A DNA stretch of 64,000 bases, taken from positions 744,001-808,000 of the forward strand of contig JAPEHQ010000010.1 of assembly GCA_027405735.1 (NCBI GenBank), given 5' to 3'. The position numbers and the translations under genes are program-made. The notes beneath the pieces were generated by a model. That model ran no database searches. It was not told where the DNA came from and saw only the letters and a program-made list of their open reading frames with translations. The DNA is from Mucor racemosus (Eukaryota; Mucoromycota; Mucoromycetes; Mucorales; Mucoraceae). Positions 1-9,790 of the stretch are shown piece by piece (within the stretch, counting starts at the first letter, position 1; each line of letters begins with the position of its first letter).

Positions 1-96
1 AATTAGCCGATAAGCACGAGAAACTTGTACTTTTTATTTCAATGTGATTTTGGCTTCACGAATCTAGCATTTTAGTCTATAAATAATTGTACGGTT

Positions 97-699
97 TTAT
101 ACAACGGTTGAACCATATACGAAAATCCCATCGGTTGCATCTGATGCTATCAAATTCAATTCTGGCACTTCATTTAAATTAAAAACCAAGCTGACTATAC
201 GAGCCCCTTTTCTGTAATGATGCAGTAATAAATCTGCAAATTTTTCCGTATGATCGGGCAAAAGAAACACTACAATTACTGTCCAATTTGTATCATGAAC
301 AAGCTTTGGTAAATCTAATAAATCTCCCAAAATAAAAGTAGTTGCATTGTTATTAGGGAGAACTTGATTTGCTAGTTTTTTGGATGTTTCTACTAGATCA
401 CTATCAGACTCAATTCCCACTGCACGAGATGCGTTGAATTCTGCCACTGCTGCCGTTACAAATCTTCCGTCTCCAGAGCCTAAATCAACAACAATATCGT
501 TTGGCCCCACCTTGGCCATCCTTAAAGCTTTTAATACTCGATTTGCTGATGTGGGACAGAAAGGTGCTAACGTTGTATCAATTCCATCTAGATACGCTGG
601 AAAGGGATCCTCTACGCTCTCATCCTGTATATGTTCATCTGCATCTTGAAAAACCTTTAAAAAGTTGCTTGAGTTTATATGCTGTTCGTCGCCTGTCAT
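97..699 (-). CDS. Class I SAM-dependent methyltransferase, FAM173/ATPSCKMT-like
   Basis: Single-exon gene of 200 codons, start ATG at 697-699 and stop TAA at 97-99. Motif I is clear as VDLGSGDGR (residues 71-79), followed by an acidic residue in GIESD (about E97) suited to binding the SAM ribose, and a GDLLDL stretch (about 125-130) at the motif II/III position. The order CPTSANRVLKALRMAKVGPND before motif I and the ending ARIVSL...GIFVYGSTVV resemble the FAM173 group, whose animal members methylate a lysine of the mitochondrial ATP synthase c-subunit or ANT. That specificity is inference: I see no transmembrane anchor, and the protein is short. It could also be another small class I methyltransferase. 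The downstream end lies close to the window edge. Confidence 0.7.
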   Translation of the reverse strand: MTGDEQHINSSNFLKVFQDADEHIQDESVEDPFPAYLDGIDTTLAPFCPTSANRVLKALRMAKVGPNDIVVDLGSGDGRFVTAAVAEFNASRAVGIESDSDLVETSKKLANQVLPNNNATTFILGDLLDLPKLVHDTNWTVIVVFLLPDHTEKFADLLLHHYRKGARIVSLVFNLNEVPELNLIASDATDGIFVYGSTVV

Positions 700-1852
700 T
701 TCAGTTGAATTGTGAAAAAAAAAGGTTGCTAAAAAAAACTTTTTTGATAGCCTGTCTTTCTATCATTTAAAAGTTGCTTTCCAATCATATTCAACAGACC
801 TGGATTGACATGTTCGGTCAAAGAATTTACCGTTATCTTATCTAAAAACCTCAATTAAGCAAGCAAAAACTATGCATATTTTTGTCTAAAGGATTTTTTA
901 CTACATAAATGTGCATTTGTATAAATAAATGGTGATAATAACTATTTATTCATACCCTTTTAAGATGGTAGGGTTTTTTTTTCTACCTTTTTTAAAGCTA
1001 ATTTTCATGTATAATCAACAATACAAACTTTAACTATAGCTTTTTACAATTTCGTGCTTATAATGAATTACTAATATTATCGTCAGTATGAAATTACAGG
1101 CATCAAAGACAACAGATTATATCTTAGCTTTTATTAAAAAAACCTGCTGTTTATTCAGTTGTGAAGAGCAATTGTGCGAAATACGGTTTAGTCGGAACTT
1201 TTTTTTTAGTTTTGACAGCAGGATTATTTGAGTGCTATACGTTGAAGTAAAATCAAATTTTATTACAAAAATTCAAATAAAAAATGCTATCATGTTTAAA
1301 CAGTTCTACTCTAGTAGTTGCTGGCAAATTTGAAGATTTCTTCAAGCCGAATCATCTGAAAAAAACTCTCTAAAACTGCAACGTGCCTATTTTTGCTGCA
1401 CAGATAAATCGGTATTTGGCATTCTAGATGTAGAATTTCTTACTATTATAATGGAATTTGCACAAGCTCCATCAAGTGGATTGACACTGACAACTAAATT
1501 GTTAAACAATTCTTGATCTCAGAGAGTAAGCTCAGCTATCACGTTCTTATGCATACAAAATATCCAAAATTAGTTATTTTATGCTTTTTAAGTACAAATA
1601 CAGCTGTTTTTATACATTTTTTAATATAATTCAATATAATATATTATGAAATTCAAAAAAAAAAAAAAAATAGCACGGTTTACTTGCTAGAATTGGGTTC
1701 AGAGAGAGAGAGAGAGAGGAAGAAGAGGAATAGTTCCAAATGAGAATCTTTTCCTAATAGTAAACATAATGAATGTAATTTTTATTAAAAGAAATATGTA
1801 ATTAAGAAAATTTGTACAAAGAAGATATTAAATCATGCATGCAATTAAATGC
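700..1852. other. Gene-free AT-rich intergenic stretch
   Basis: Lies between the methyltransferase start and the 3' end of the copper ATPase. It contains a 14-16 nt A run near 1655 and a short (GA)n run near 1702-1718. No ORF with recognisable similarity and no RNA gene seen on either strand. Confidence 0.6.
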
Positions 1853-4800
1853 TTATGGTGAAGAAGTAGGTGATAAGCTTTCCAAATCATATTCTTGATT
1901 GATTGCTGGTAAAGGTTGATAAGCACCTCTTCTGTTGCCTCTCATTTTGGAAACAAAAGCAGAAGCCTTGGATATAAAGCCCAATTTACTAACAACACCA
2001 AACTCTTCTTCATCATCATATAATTGAGGTTTACGCCAAAACCAACGCAACATTAAACTACTCACAACAACGCTAGTAGAACTTGCTGCCATTGCCATAC
2101 CTGCCATCATAGGATGAAGATGGAATCCAAAAGGCATAAATATACCCATTGCTAAAGGAATACCAATTACATTGTATACACAAGCCCATAATAAATTCAT
2201 TTTGATACGTCTAAAGATACTTTTTGAGAGAGCCAAGGCAGTGACAACATCAGTCAAGTCATTACGCATTAATACCACATCAGCTGCTTCCATTGCAATA
2301 TCTGTACCACTGCATAAGGCAATACCTAAATTAGCGGCAACAAGAGCAGGCGAATCATTGATGCCATCACCAACCATAGCCACAACAGTAGGTTGCATAT
2401 GTTGGCTCCAAGGGATAATTTTAGAAATAGGCCTTAATTGAGCTTGCATATCTTTTACAATTTGTGTTTTACCACTTGGAGATATACCTGCATGAACTTC
2501 AGTGATGCCTAGGCGTTTAGCAATACATTTGGCAGTTAATGTATTATCACCAGTAACCATAGCTGTATCGATGCCCATCTTTCTCAATGTTGAAATCACT
2601 AATTTGGCTTCTGGTTTAATTACATCCGATATTGATATGAATCCCATAGGTACTCCATCAACAGCAATCAAAATACTAGTGCGGCCTTGAGAGAATTCCC
2701 TTTCAACAATGTTGATTTGTTCTTCAGTCAAGGCGATACCATGATAATCTTCTAACCACTTTTGATTACCAATAACAATGTGGTGTTGTTTCTCTTGTCC
2801 AAATATCATATCACATTCAATACCATAACCAGTTTCACTCTTGAAATTCAAGACATATCCTAAATGATCCAATGACAATTCCTTTGGAGTTGATGTGATT
2901 TCTTTTGCCTTGTTGACTACAGCACGACCAAGTAAATGTTCACTACGAACTTCTGCAATTGCAGCCATAATCAACATGTTCTTCTTTGTAGTTTCACGGT
3001 TATCCCAGGATTGATAATTAACTACTTGCACTTTACCTGTGGTTAATGTACCAGTTTTATCAAAGACAACCTTATTCACTTTTTGTCCATTTTCTAAAAC
3101 AGCACCACCTTTAAAGATAACACCATGTTCAGCAGCTAAACCAGTACCAACCATGACAGCTGTAGGTGTTGCTAAACCCAAAGCACAAGGGCAAGCGACT
3201 ATTACAACACTAATACATAGCTTTAAACAAACAAAAAACCAATCGCCATTACCCTCATTATTGATTTCATGTTGTAGCAAAGATGGCATCCTTTCAACAC
3301 CAAAACAGCCGACTAAAGAAGACCAAATAAGCAAAGTAAACAGACCAAGACATAGCACAACGGGTACAAAAACACCAGCAACTTTGTCCGTAAATCCTTG
3401 AATAGGAGCCTTGTTAATTTGGGCATCTTCAACTAACCTTACGATTTGACTGAGTGCAGTATCAGAGCCAACACGAGTAGCACGCATTATAAATGTACCT
3501 AAACCATTGACAGTACCTCCGATAACAATATCACCAATGCGTTTATTGACAGGATCTACTTCACCAGTAACCATACTTTCATCTATAGAAGATTCTCCAG
3601 AGAATAATAAACCATCAGTTGGAATTTTATCGCCAGGTACAATCTTGAGATAATCATTGATCTGGATTAACTCGGAAGGAATTTGCTTTTCAGATTCGAC
3701 GGTGTTTTTTTCATCGGCTGTATCTGCAAATTGAACAATTACTGCTGTAGAAGGTGTCAATGACATTAATTTTGATAGAGCTGAAGAAGATTGACCTTTA
3801 GCCATATTCTCCAAATAACGACCGGCTATAATAAATGTGATCAAGGTAGCTGAAGTCTCAAAAAATATTGAGGGTCTGGTTTCAGAAGAGATCAAAACAT
3901 TTCTAAACATTGATAATAAAGAGAAGAAATAGGCAGACAGGGTGGATAATGCTACAAGAACATCCATTGTAGGGGCACGATGTCTAATTGACTTATATGC
4001 CGAGATCAAAAATCTTTTACCAATGATGAATTGAACAGGTGTAGATAAAAGCCATTGAATTAGATCAAACAGGAATAAACCAGGAACAACATAAGATGGT
4101 GTGTCCAATAAAGCACGACCCCAACCAAACTCGGGTAGAATCATAGCAATAAAAAATACAGGTAAAGCAAATACGAAACTTTGGAATAATGCTTTTCGCC
4201 ATTGTCTAATCTCACGGACCTTTGATAAGCTTTCTAATTGTACATTTCTGGTCTTGTCAGATACCAATGCATTAAATCCAAGGTCTTCAATGGCTTCTAC
4301 AATTTGACGAGGGCCAACAACAGTTTGAGTATATGTAATAACACCATTTTCGGTTATCAAATTCACAGATACCGATTCTATACCGTCCAATTTACAAATC
4401 TCTCGTTCAATAGCATTTACACAACTTGCGCAAGTCATGCCAAAAATCTGCAATTGCAATTTAGATAATTGATCGCTTGAAGTAATATCATTTGCAGTCA
4501 AACTAGCGTCAAATCCCATATCCTCAATATGTTCAATCATCTGATCTGTATTAGTAATAGATGGTGTATATGTGATTGTTGCTGATTCTGCTAATAATGA
4601 GACTTGGACTGCAATAATGCCTTGCTCGGTTGATAAACCCCGCTCAATACTATTGACACATGAAGCACAGGTCATTCCGCCAATCCTCAACTGCGCAGTA
4701 ACTGTAACAGGGTTGATATTTGAAGCCTCGTTCATATCCACTTTAGTATGCATGATAGGTGGAGTTGAAACTACATTGCTATTGTTTTGCATATCGGAAT

Positions 4801-5236
4801 TATCAGCCACGCCAAACCCACATTCCTCAATAGTGTTCATAATGGTATGTGGTGTTGTTAAGTTTGGTTGATAAATAATTGTTGCCATGGCAGCTTCTAA
4901 ATTGACATCGACAGATTCTATTCCATTCAAATCCGCACAAGCTTTTGTAATAGATTTCACGCAAGATTGACAAGTCATTCCTTGTACTGATAAAATAAGA
5001 GTTTTTGTTAAAGAAGAAGGTACATCAAAACCACAATCTTCAATAGCTTCAATTATTGTATTTAGGGATATAATTGATTTGTCAAAAGTTACAGTTGCAT
5101 TGTTATTTTCCAAATCAACCTGTACAATATCTACAAGTGGTGATAAGGCTTTTGTGATAGCATTAACACATGAATTACAAGTCATGCCCTCTACAGGAAT
5201 AACTATAGTTGTCGGTGATACATTTACGCTGCTCAT
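1853..5236 (-). CDS. CCC2: Copper-transporting P1B-type ATPase (CCC2/ATP7 family)
   Basis: Uninterrupted 1,127-codon gene. It pumps Cu(I) from cytosol into the secretory pathway to load cuproenzymes such as multicopper oxidases. Four N-terminal heavy-metal domains are visible by their MTCxxC motifs at residues 18-23, 87-92, 188-193 and 267-272. These are followed by membrane segments, the TGE phosphatase motif (557-559), the CPC metal site (682-684), the phosphorylation motif DKTGTLT (726-732) and GDGINDSP (956-963). The nucleotide-binding signature normally written SEHPL reads SEHLLG here (765-770): the histidine is kept and the proline is replaced. Yeast Ccc2 has two HMA domains and human ATP7A/B six, so four is intermediate. 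The long hydrophilic tail after the last membrane helices ends in [12 protein letters not shown]. The family assignment is secure; the exact orthology symbol is by similarity. Confidence 0.95.
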   Translation of the reverse strand: MSSVNVSPTTIVIPVEGMTCNSCVNAITKALSPLVDIVQVDLENNNATVTFDKSIISLNTIIEAIEDCGFDVPSSLTKTLILSVQGMTCQSCVKSITKACADLNGIESVDVNLEAAMATIIYQPNLTTPHTIMNTIEECGFGVADNSDMQNNSNVVSTPPIMHTKVDMNEASNINPVTVTAQLRIGGMTCASCVNSIERGLSTEQGIIAVQVSLLAESATITYTPSITNTDQMIEHIEDMGFDASLTANDITSSDQLSKLQLQIFGMTCASCVNAIEREICKLDGIESVSVNLITENGVITYTQTVVGPRQIVEAIEDLGFNALVSDKTRNVQLESLSKVREIRQWRKALFQSFVFALPVFFIAMILPEFGWGRALLDTPSYVVPGLFLFDLIQWLLSTPVQFIIGKRFLISAYKSIRHRAPTMDVLVALSTLSAYFFSLLSMFRNVLISSETRPSIFFETSATLITFIIAGRYLENMAKGQSSSALSKLMSLTPSTAVIVQFADTADEKNTVESEKQIPSELIQINDYLKIVPGDKIPTDGLLFSGESSIDESMVTGEVDPVNKRIGDIVIGGTVNGLGTFIMRATRVGSDTALSQIVRLVEDAQINKAPIQGFTDKVAGVFVPVVLCLGLFTLLIWSSLVGCFGVERMPSLLQHEINNEGNGDWFFVCLKLCISVVIVACPCALGLATPTAVMVGTGLAAEHGVIFKGGAVLENGQKVNKVVFDKTGTLTTGKVQVVNYQSWDNRETTKKNMLIMAAIAEVRSEHLLGRAVVNKAKEITSTPKELSLDHLGYVLNFKSETGYGIECDMIFGQEKQHHIVIGNQKWLEDYHGIALTEEQINIVEREFSQGRTSILIAVDGVPMGFISISDVIKPEAKLVISTLRKMGIDTAMVTGDNTLTAKCIAKRLGITEVHAGISPSGKTQIVKDMQAQLRPISKIIPWSQHMQPTVVAMVGDGINDSPALVAANLGIALCSGTDIAMEAADVVLMRNDLTDVVTALALSKSIFRRIKMNLLWACVYNVIGIPLAMGIFMPFGFHLHPMMAGMAMAASSTSVVVSSLMLRWFWRKPQLYDDEEEFGVVSKLGFISKASAFVSKMRGNRRGAYQPLPAINQEYDLESLSPTSSP

Positions 5237-5264
5237 AAATAATTAATAAATAGATGAATAATAT

Positions 5265-5311
5265 AGAAAGAGAAAGAGAGAGAGAGAGAGGGAGGGAGGG
5301 AGGGAGAGAGA
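5265..5311. repeat. Purine-only tract upstream of the copper ATPase
   Basis: An unbroken 47-base G/A run, (GA)n passing into (GGGA)n, 29-75 bases upstream of the ATPase start codon. On the sense strand it is a CT-rich leader or promoter tract. It is probably a microsatellite; a regulatory role is only possible. Confidence 0.7.
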
Positions 5312-6454
5312 CAAAAGAATAATGGGAAATAAATAATCCTAAATAAAAAGAGGGCACGGTTTTTGAGAGGATGCAGGCACCAAGAAACGGTTTATTTAAT
5401 TTACCGAATTGGGCTGTAACACTGCCTTCATCATATCGATGGTTACCCTAAAGCTATTAATAACTCATTTGCTAAACCAAGCCTGTATTTGTTTGAACTT
5501 TTCAGGTTTGCAATTTACATCTCTTGAAAATATTATTATGTGAAAGCAACAAAACCATGGAGAAGAAGGAACATGTCTACTATAACAATGAAGACAATGG
5601 GATTTAGAATTAAATAGGCGACTACAGTTTATCCATGGAGCATATTTCGTTAGAATGTATCCGAATTCGGATAATAACTCCTAGACTTCATATGCAAGGT
5701 TAATATTACTAATTTAATGTGGAATATCATAACTAATGCAAGTTTGTTGAAGGCAAGGTGAGCATGCATCCTGAAGAAGAAAGCAATAGTTAGAACCTTA
5801 AAAAAGGAGCTAATCTGCACCTGAAACAGTTGTTATTACATCTTTATGCCGGCGACCAATTTTATTATATTAGTAAGCGATCAAGTGTCAAAAAAAAAGT
5901 CAATAGTGGACCAAATGACAGGGATTTTATCCTCGCATGTCGTACCTAAGTTCTAGAATTTATGTCGCATATAATGCTTTAATAGAAGCACATCACCAAG
6001 AGCAATCCAAAGTATGTTATTGATGTTTACCGATGTCAATTTTCACCCAAATATTCTTACCTTTCGATGATAGGATGGTATTGAAACTGTATTTTTAATT
6101 TTTTGATATAATTTCAATAATACTTTTTAAATGTGATACCCATATACAGTACAACTGCAGACCACCTAATAAAACTACTCGTTCGAGAAACAAAGTTTTA
6201 TAATTTTCTGGTATACGTTTGCATATAGTTATTTATTAAATCAACATTTGAAATCTGATGTTATTTCGAAAAATAGATGTAGAGCATATTGCACTACAAC
6301 TTTGATTAAACATCGGGAGGATGTTTACTTATTAATTTCGGTAATTGTCGTTGCCATATATGCTAGTTTTTGGCTGATTTGTCATAGCGCTATTTCTAAT
6401 TTTAAATGGTCTCCTGAGCCGCAAAACCTAGTAGAAAAAAGTGGGCGCTTGATT
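5312..6454. other. Intergenic, upstream side of the copper ATPase
   Basis: AT-rich sequence with no ORF I can identify. A 72-codon open frame at 6248-6466 runs into the S1 repeat and has no recognisable features. Presumed to hold the copper ATPase promoter near its left end. Confidence 0.5.
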
Positions 6455-6780
6455 CTTACGATTTAACTAGCAAATAAATTGGATGCTAAAATTATATCAC
6501 TGGACATTGTTACAGCTGTAGTATGTATTTTAAAAATTGCAGCCCGTTTGGATCAATATTCATTAATTTAAGCATTTTTTCCAGTTACTAAATTTCTTTC
6601 AAGCAGAAGAAAAGACTTTTTTTCAAAAACATGTCCAAAAATCCTTCAAAAACAGCTGTTAGCTAATGAAATTAAGATATGTTTTTTGTGCATCTACTGT
6701 GCATTAAGTGCAACTTTAAAATTCAATTTCGAACCATTATTTGATTTTATATAAATTTTCAAAGAATATCTGAAATAATC
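6455..6780 (+). repeat. Dispersed repeat segment S1, copy 1
   Basis: About 330 bases that match 35268-35602 with clear but diverged similarity in the same orientation, for example the shared blocks AATTTAACTAG and CGAACCATTATTTGATTTTAT. In the second copy S1 is followed immediately by segment S2. Here S2 is 6.4 kb away at 13192, so this copy has been split. Confidence 0.85.
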
Positions 6781-6923
6781 GATACTGATTTATCGAGACT
6801 TTGTAAATTAAAATCAACGTAAAACGTACCGTTTATTAGAATAAATTAAATATGGATTGTTTATATAGTTATTGGGATTGTATGATAAGATTTAATGGTC
6901 AGGGATCCATTAGACGGTATAAC

Positions 6924-7168
6924 TGTTATGTCAATATCATATCCTAGGTCGCACATTCAAGGTCGCAGTCAATATTCGGTATTATAGTAAATCAACAGGT
7001 GTACACGTTGATTCACATGCGTCTTAGTAAATTGGTGTAATGTTCTTAGATAGTAATTCTGTGTAATAGTTATAATGAAAAGTATATAAATACATCCTCT
7101 GGATGTATTGTTAATAAAAAGTGTAATATTTTGGCAAGATTATTTCTTAAGACCGTTTTGACATTTCA
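6924..7168 (+). repeat. 5' LTR of the chromovirus
   Basis: 245 bp, TGTTATG...ACATTTCA. It contains a TATA-like TATATAAATA near 7083 and an AATAAA signal near 7113. Matches 12751-12995 base for base as far as I can read. Confidence 0.97.
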
Positions 7169-7234
7169 TTTTTTTAATCTACCTAAAAACTTCTATTATA
7201 CTCTAAACAACTCATACTATTTTACTTTTTTAAA

Positions 7235-9790
7235 ATGAGCAACAACACTACTATTAAACAAGCTACCGGTACCTCTGCTACTAAGGCTCGTCAGCCTGCT
7301 ACTGGTACTACTTCTCAATCTGTATCTTTGGATATGGATTTTGATCTTGGTTCATCTTTGTCTTCGGGACAAGATGTAAATGATGCATTGAGCAATGATG
7401 CTCTGCATGATAACTATAATACTTGTAGCGAAGACGCTCGTGTTACCAAGGAATTGAGCGATGACGCTCTTTCTATGGATGATGATACTATCATGAGTGA
7501 TAGTGAACTTGATCTTGACCATGGTGTTCAAGAAGTTACTTTCTTAGGAAAGGAACATCAAGTGAAGTTGTTGAATGAAATCAAACAACTGCGAGTTCAG
7601 TTGTATAATGCAACTGCATTATCAATTAAGCATATTGATAATGGTACTCTAGCCTCAAAAGCAAGTGCCTTGAAACGTCAGTTAAAACTGGTAAAAGAGA
7701 ATTATGATCTTTTATTTGATGAAAGTACCATGATGGGTACTGCCACGGGTGAATCATCGTTAGTTCCTTCTGACACTCCATTTTTGCAATGGAAAGGACA
7801 TAAGTTTAATACCAAGAAATTCATTTTTCAAAGTATGGACGCATGTTTGACTCAGTTCGAAGATGTATTGGAATCTCGTTCAATTTCAGTTGAAGCAAAC
7901 TGGAAAAGAATCATAAAGCCCAAAATGTCGACTGGGATGGCTGCTTGGACTCGTGAAGTAATCGAGAGATACCCTAGTATTTCTTGGGGTCAATTTAAGT
8001 CCAAGTTGAAGGCTAAGTATAGTCCTTCTGAGGCTGAGGAAAAGAAAGCTGCTCTCAACAAATTGAAAAATTTGAAATTGGAGAAATGTGAAAGCTTAGA
8101 AGTCTATATCGACAAGTTTACGACGTTGAAAGACTTGGCTGGTGTTACTGAGAACACTAGTTTGACTGATTATTTGTTGAAGGGTCTTGATGTGGATTTG
8201 TATAGTCCTGTATCATTGAATATTTCTCAATCGAGAGATAAAGAGAAGGATACTTTGGATTATGCAATCTCTCAGCTTCGAAGTGTTTACGATTTGTTGC
8301 GTCGTGATAGTTATTACCGAGAGGAAAAGCACAGAAAAGAAGAAGAACTGACCCAGAGAATAATTAGGCAGTTGAAGCAACAAGGTGGCCATTATGGTTC
8401 ATCTTCTCGTGGTGGTTACAATGGTAATCATAATGCTGGTAATCGTATTGGTAAACAATACAATGGTTTTGCAAAAAAGCCAGTAAGAAGAGCTGGTAAA
8501 TTCCATACCAAACAAAAAGCAAATAATGGTGGTGATACACCAAAATGCCTTGATTGTGGATTTACTCCCTTCACGTATGCGCACAAAGCAGTGTGCAAGA
8601 AGAATACCAAGAACACTGTTCATGGGAAAAAGAAGAAGTCTATCGTGCCTACTCCTTCTCGTGTCACTGAAGACACTGATGATTCATCTGATGATGAAAG
8701 TGACCAACATTTTGCTGTGGCCACTATTGCTGCCCCAAAGAAAAAGGGAAAAGAAGTATCTCAAATGGATACTGATAGTGAATGTAAGCAATTTGATAGT
8801 GATTATTTTAGGAAGATGCCTAATAATAATATGAATACTAATGGTCTTCTTTATTTACCTGTTATTTTAGAAACAAGCGCTGGCATCAAGGTCAACACTT
8901 GGTTTTTGTTGGATACTGGTTGCACATTTAGTGCAATTTCACCACAATTAGTTTCTTTTTTAAATTTAAATATTTGTAATAAAAATGGTATTATTAAATT
9001 GGCACAAAATAACAGTGTAGTAGATCGTAAGGGTCAAACTGAAGAAGAGCTTATAATTAATTATGGTTCCAAAATTGTTCATTCAAAATTTGAAGTTTTT
9101 GATTTATTTGACGATGTCCATTGTGTATTTGGAATGGATTTATTGTATAAAGTTGGTATTACGTTAGGTAATATTGCAGCAGATTGGTCAGATCGTGTTG
9201 GTTATGAAATACCAAAGATTGAACCCAATCCTTATAAACCAAATGAAGATCCTTATGGATCTGAAGAAGAACGTAAAATTATGATGAACGAATTACAACC
9301 ATTTATTGATGCAAATACTAGTATTAGTCCTAAAGCATATTGTAATATTCCTGGTAGTGAAATTACATTGCCCATAAAGAAAGATACTCCACTTGCGAAT
9401 ACATGTCGTAGACAATTTCCAATTGCTGAAGCATTGCGACCTGTTATTCAAAAACAAGTTGAAAAATGGCGAGAAAATAGTGTGATTAAAAGAGCAAAAC
9501 CTAATACACCTCATAATTCTCCAATTTTTACTGTACGAAAGAAAAATAGTGATGGTGAATACACTGGAAAAGAGCACCGTGTGGTAATTGATTGTCGTTT
9601 GATAAATAATGCATTAGATCCTGAGAAACTTGAACGTTTCCCATTGCCTTTGATAAGTGATTTGCATCGTAAGATGTCGAAGCATTCGCTCTATACTGTC
9701 ATTGACTTATCGCAATGTTTCCATGCATTTAAAATATCCAGATCGTCAAGATCGTATTTGACGTTCACTGATATGGAGGGATTGACGTGA
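7235..9790 (+). CDS. Chromovirus Gag-protease-reverse transcriptase, N-terminal half, ending at an in-frame TGA
   Basis: 851 codons starting at the first ATG after the 5' LTR. The N-terminus is acidic and low-complexity. A Retrotrans_gag-type domain follows at about residues 180-290, then a variant zinc motif C438-x2-C441-x8-H450-x3-C454 in place of a standard CCHC knuckle. The aspartic protease active site is DTG at 560-562. The start of the reverse transcriptase (VIDCRLINN, then VIDLSQCFHAFKI with the first catalytic aspartate) occupies the C-terminus. Reading stops at TGA 9788-9790 inside the reverse transcriptase. The next open frame (9791-12445) is in the same phase, so this is one polyprotein gene broken by a single stop. 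The simplest origin is one base change in a tryptophan codon; programmed readthrough is possible but has no visible support. Confidence 0.93.
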   Translation: MSNNTTIKQATGTSATKARQPATGTTSQSVSLDMDFDLGSSLSSGQDVNDALSNDALHDNYNTCSEDARVTKELSDDALSMDDDTIMSDSELDLDHGVQEVTFLGKEHQVKLLNEIKQLRVQLYNATALSIKHIDNGTLASKASALKRQLKLVKENYDLLFDESTMMGTATGESSLVPSDTPFLQWKGHKFNTKKFIFQSMDACLTQFEDVLESRSISVEANWKRIIKPKMSTGMAAWTREVIERYPSISWGQFKSKLKAKYSPSEAEEKKAALNKLKNLKLEKCESLEVYIDKFTTLKDLAGVTENTSLTDYLLKGLDVDLYSPVSLNISQSRDKEKDTLDYAISQLRSVYDLLRRDSYYREEKHRKEEELTQRIIRQLKQQGGHYGSSSRGGYNGNHNAGNRIGKQYNGFAKKPVRRAGKFHTKQKANNGGDTPKCLDCGFTPFTYAHKAVCKKNTKNTVHGKKKKSIVPTPSRVTEDTDDSSDDESDQHFAVATIAAPKKKGKEVSQMDTDSECKQFDSDYFRKMPNNNMNTNGLLYLPVILETSAGIKVNTWFLLDTGCTFSAISPQLVSFLNLNICNKNGIIKLAQNNSVVDRKGQTEEELIINYGSKIVHSKFEVFDLFDDVHCVFGMDLLYKVGITLGNIAADWSDRVGYEIPKIEPNPYKPNEDPYGSEEERKIMMNELQPFIDANTSISPKAYCNIPGSEITLPIKKDTPLANTCRRQFPIAEALRPVIQKQVEKWRENSVIKRAKPNTPHNSPIFTVRKKNSDGEYTGKEHRVVIDCRLINNALDPEKLERFPLPLISDLHRKMSKHSLYTVIDLSQCFHAFKISRSSRSYLTFTDMEGLT

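Noticed and set aside
6248..6466. 72-codon frame with one hydrophobic segment
   Set aside because: No similarity recognised, ends inside a dispersed repeat, and no start or splice context stands out.
7169..7234. tRNA primer-binding site after the 5' LTR
   Set aside because: No TGG-starting complement to a tRNA 3' end is visible; a self-priming fold could not be shown either, so none is annotated.
9788..9790. RIP as the cause of the retrotransposon stop
   Set aside because: The two LTRs are identical and show no C-to-T transition load, and the inferred change is not in CpA context.
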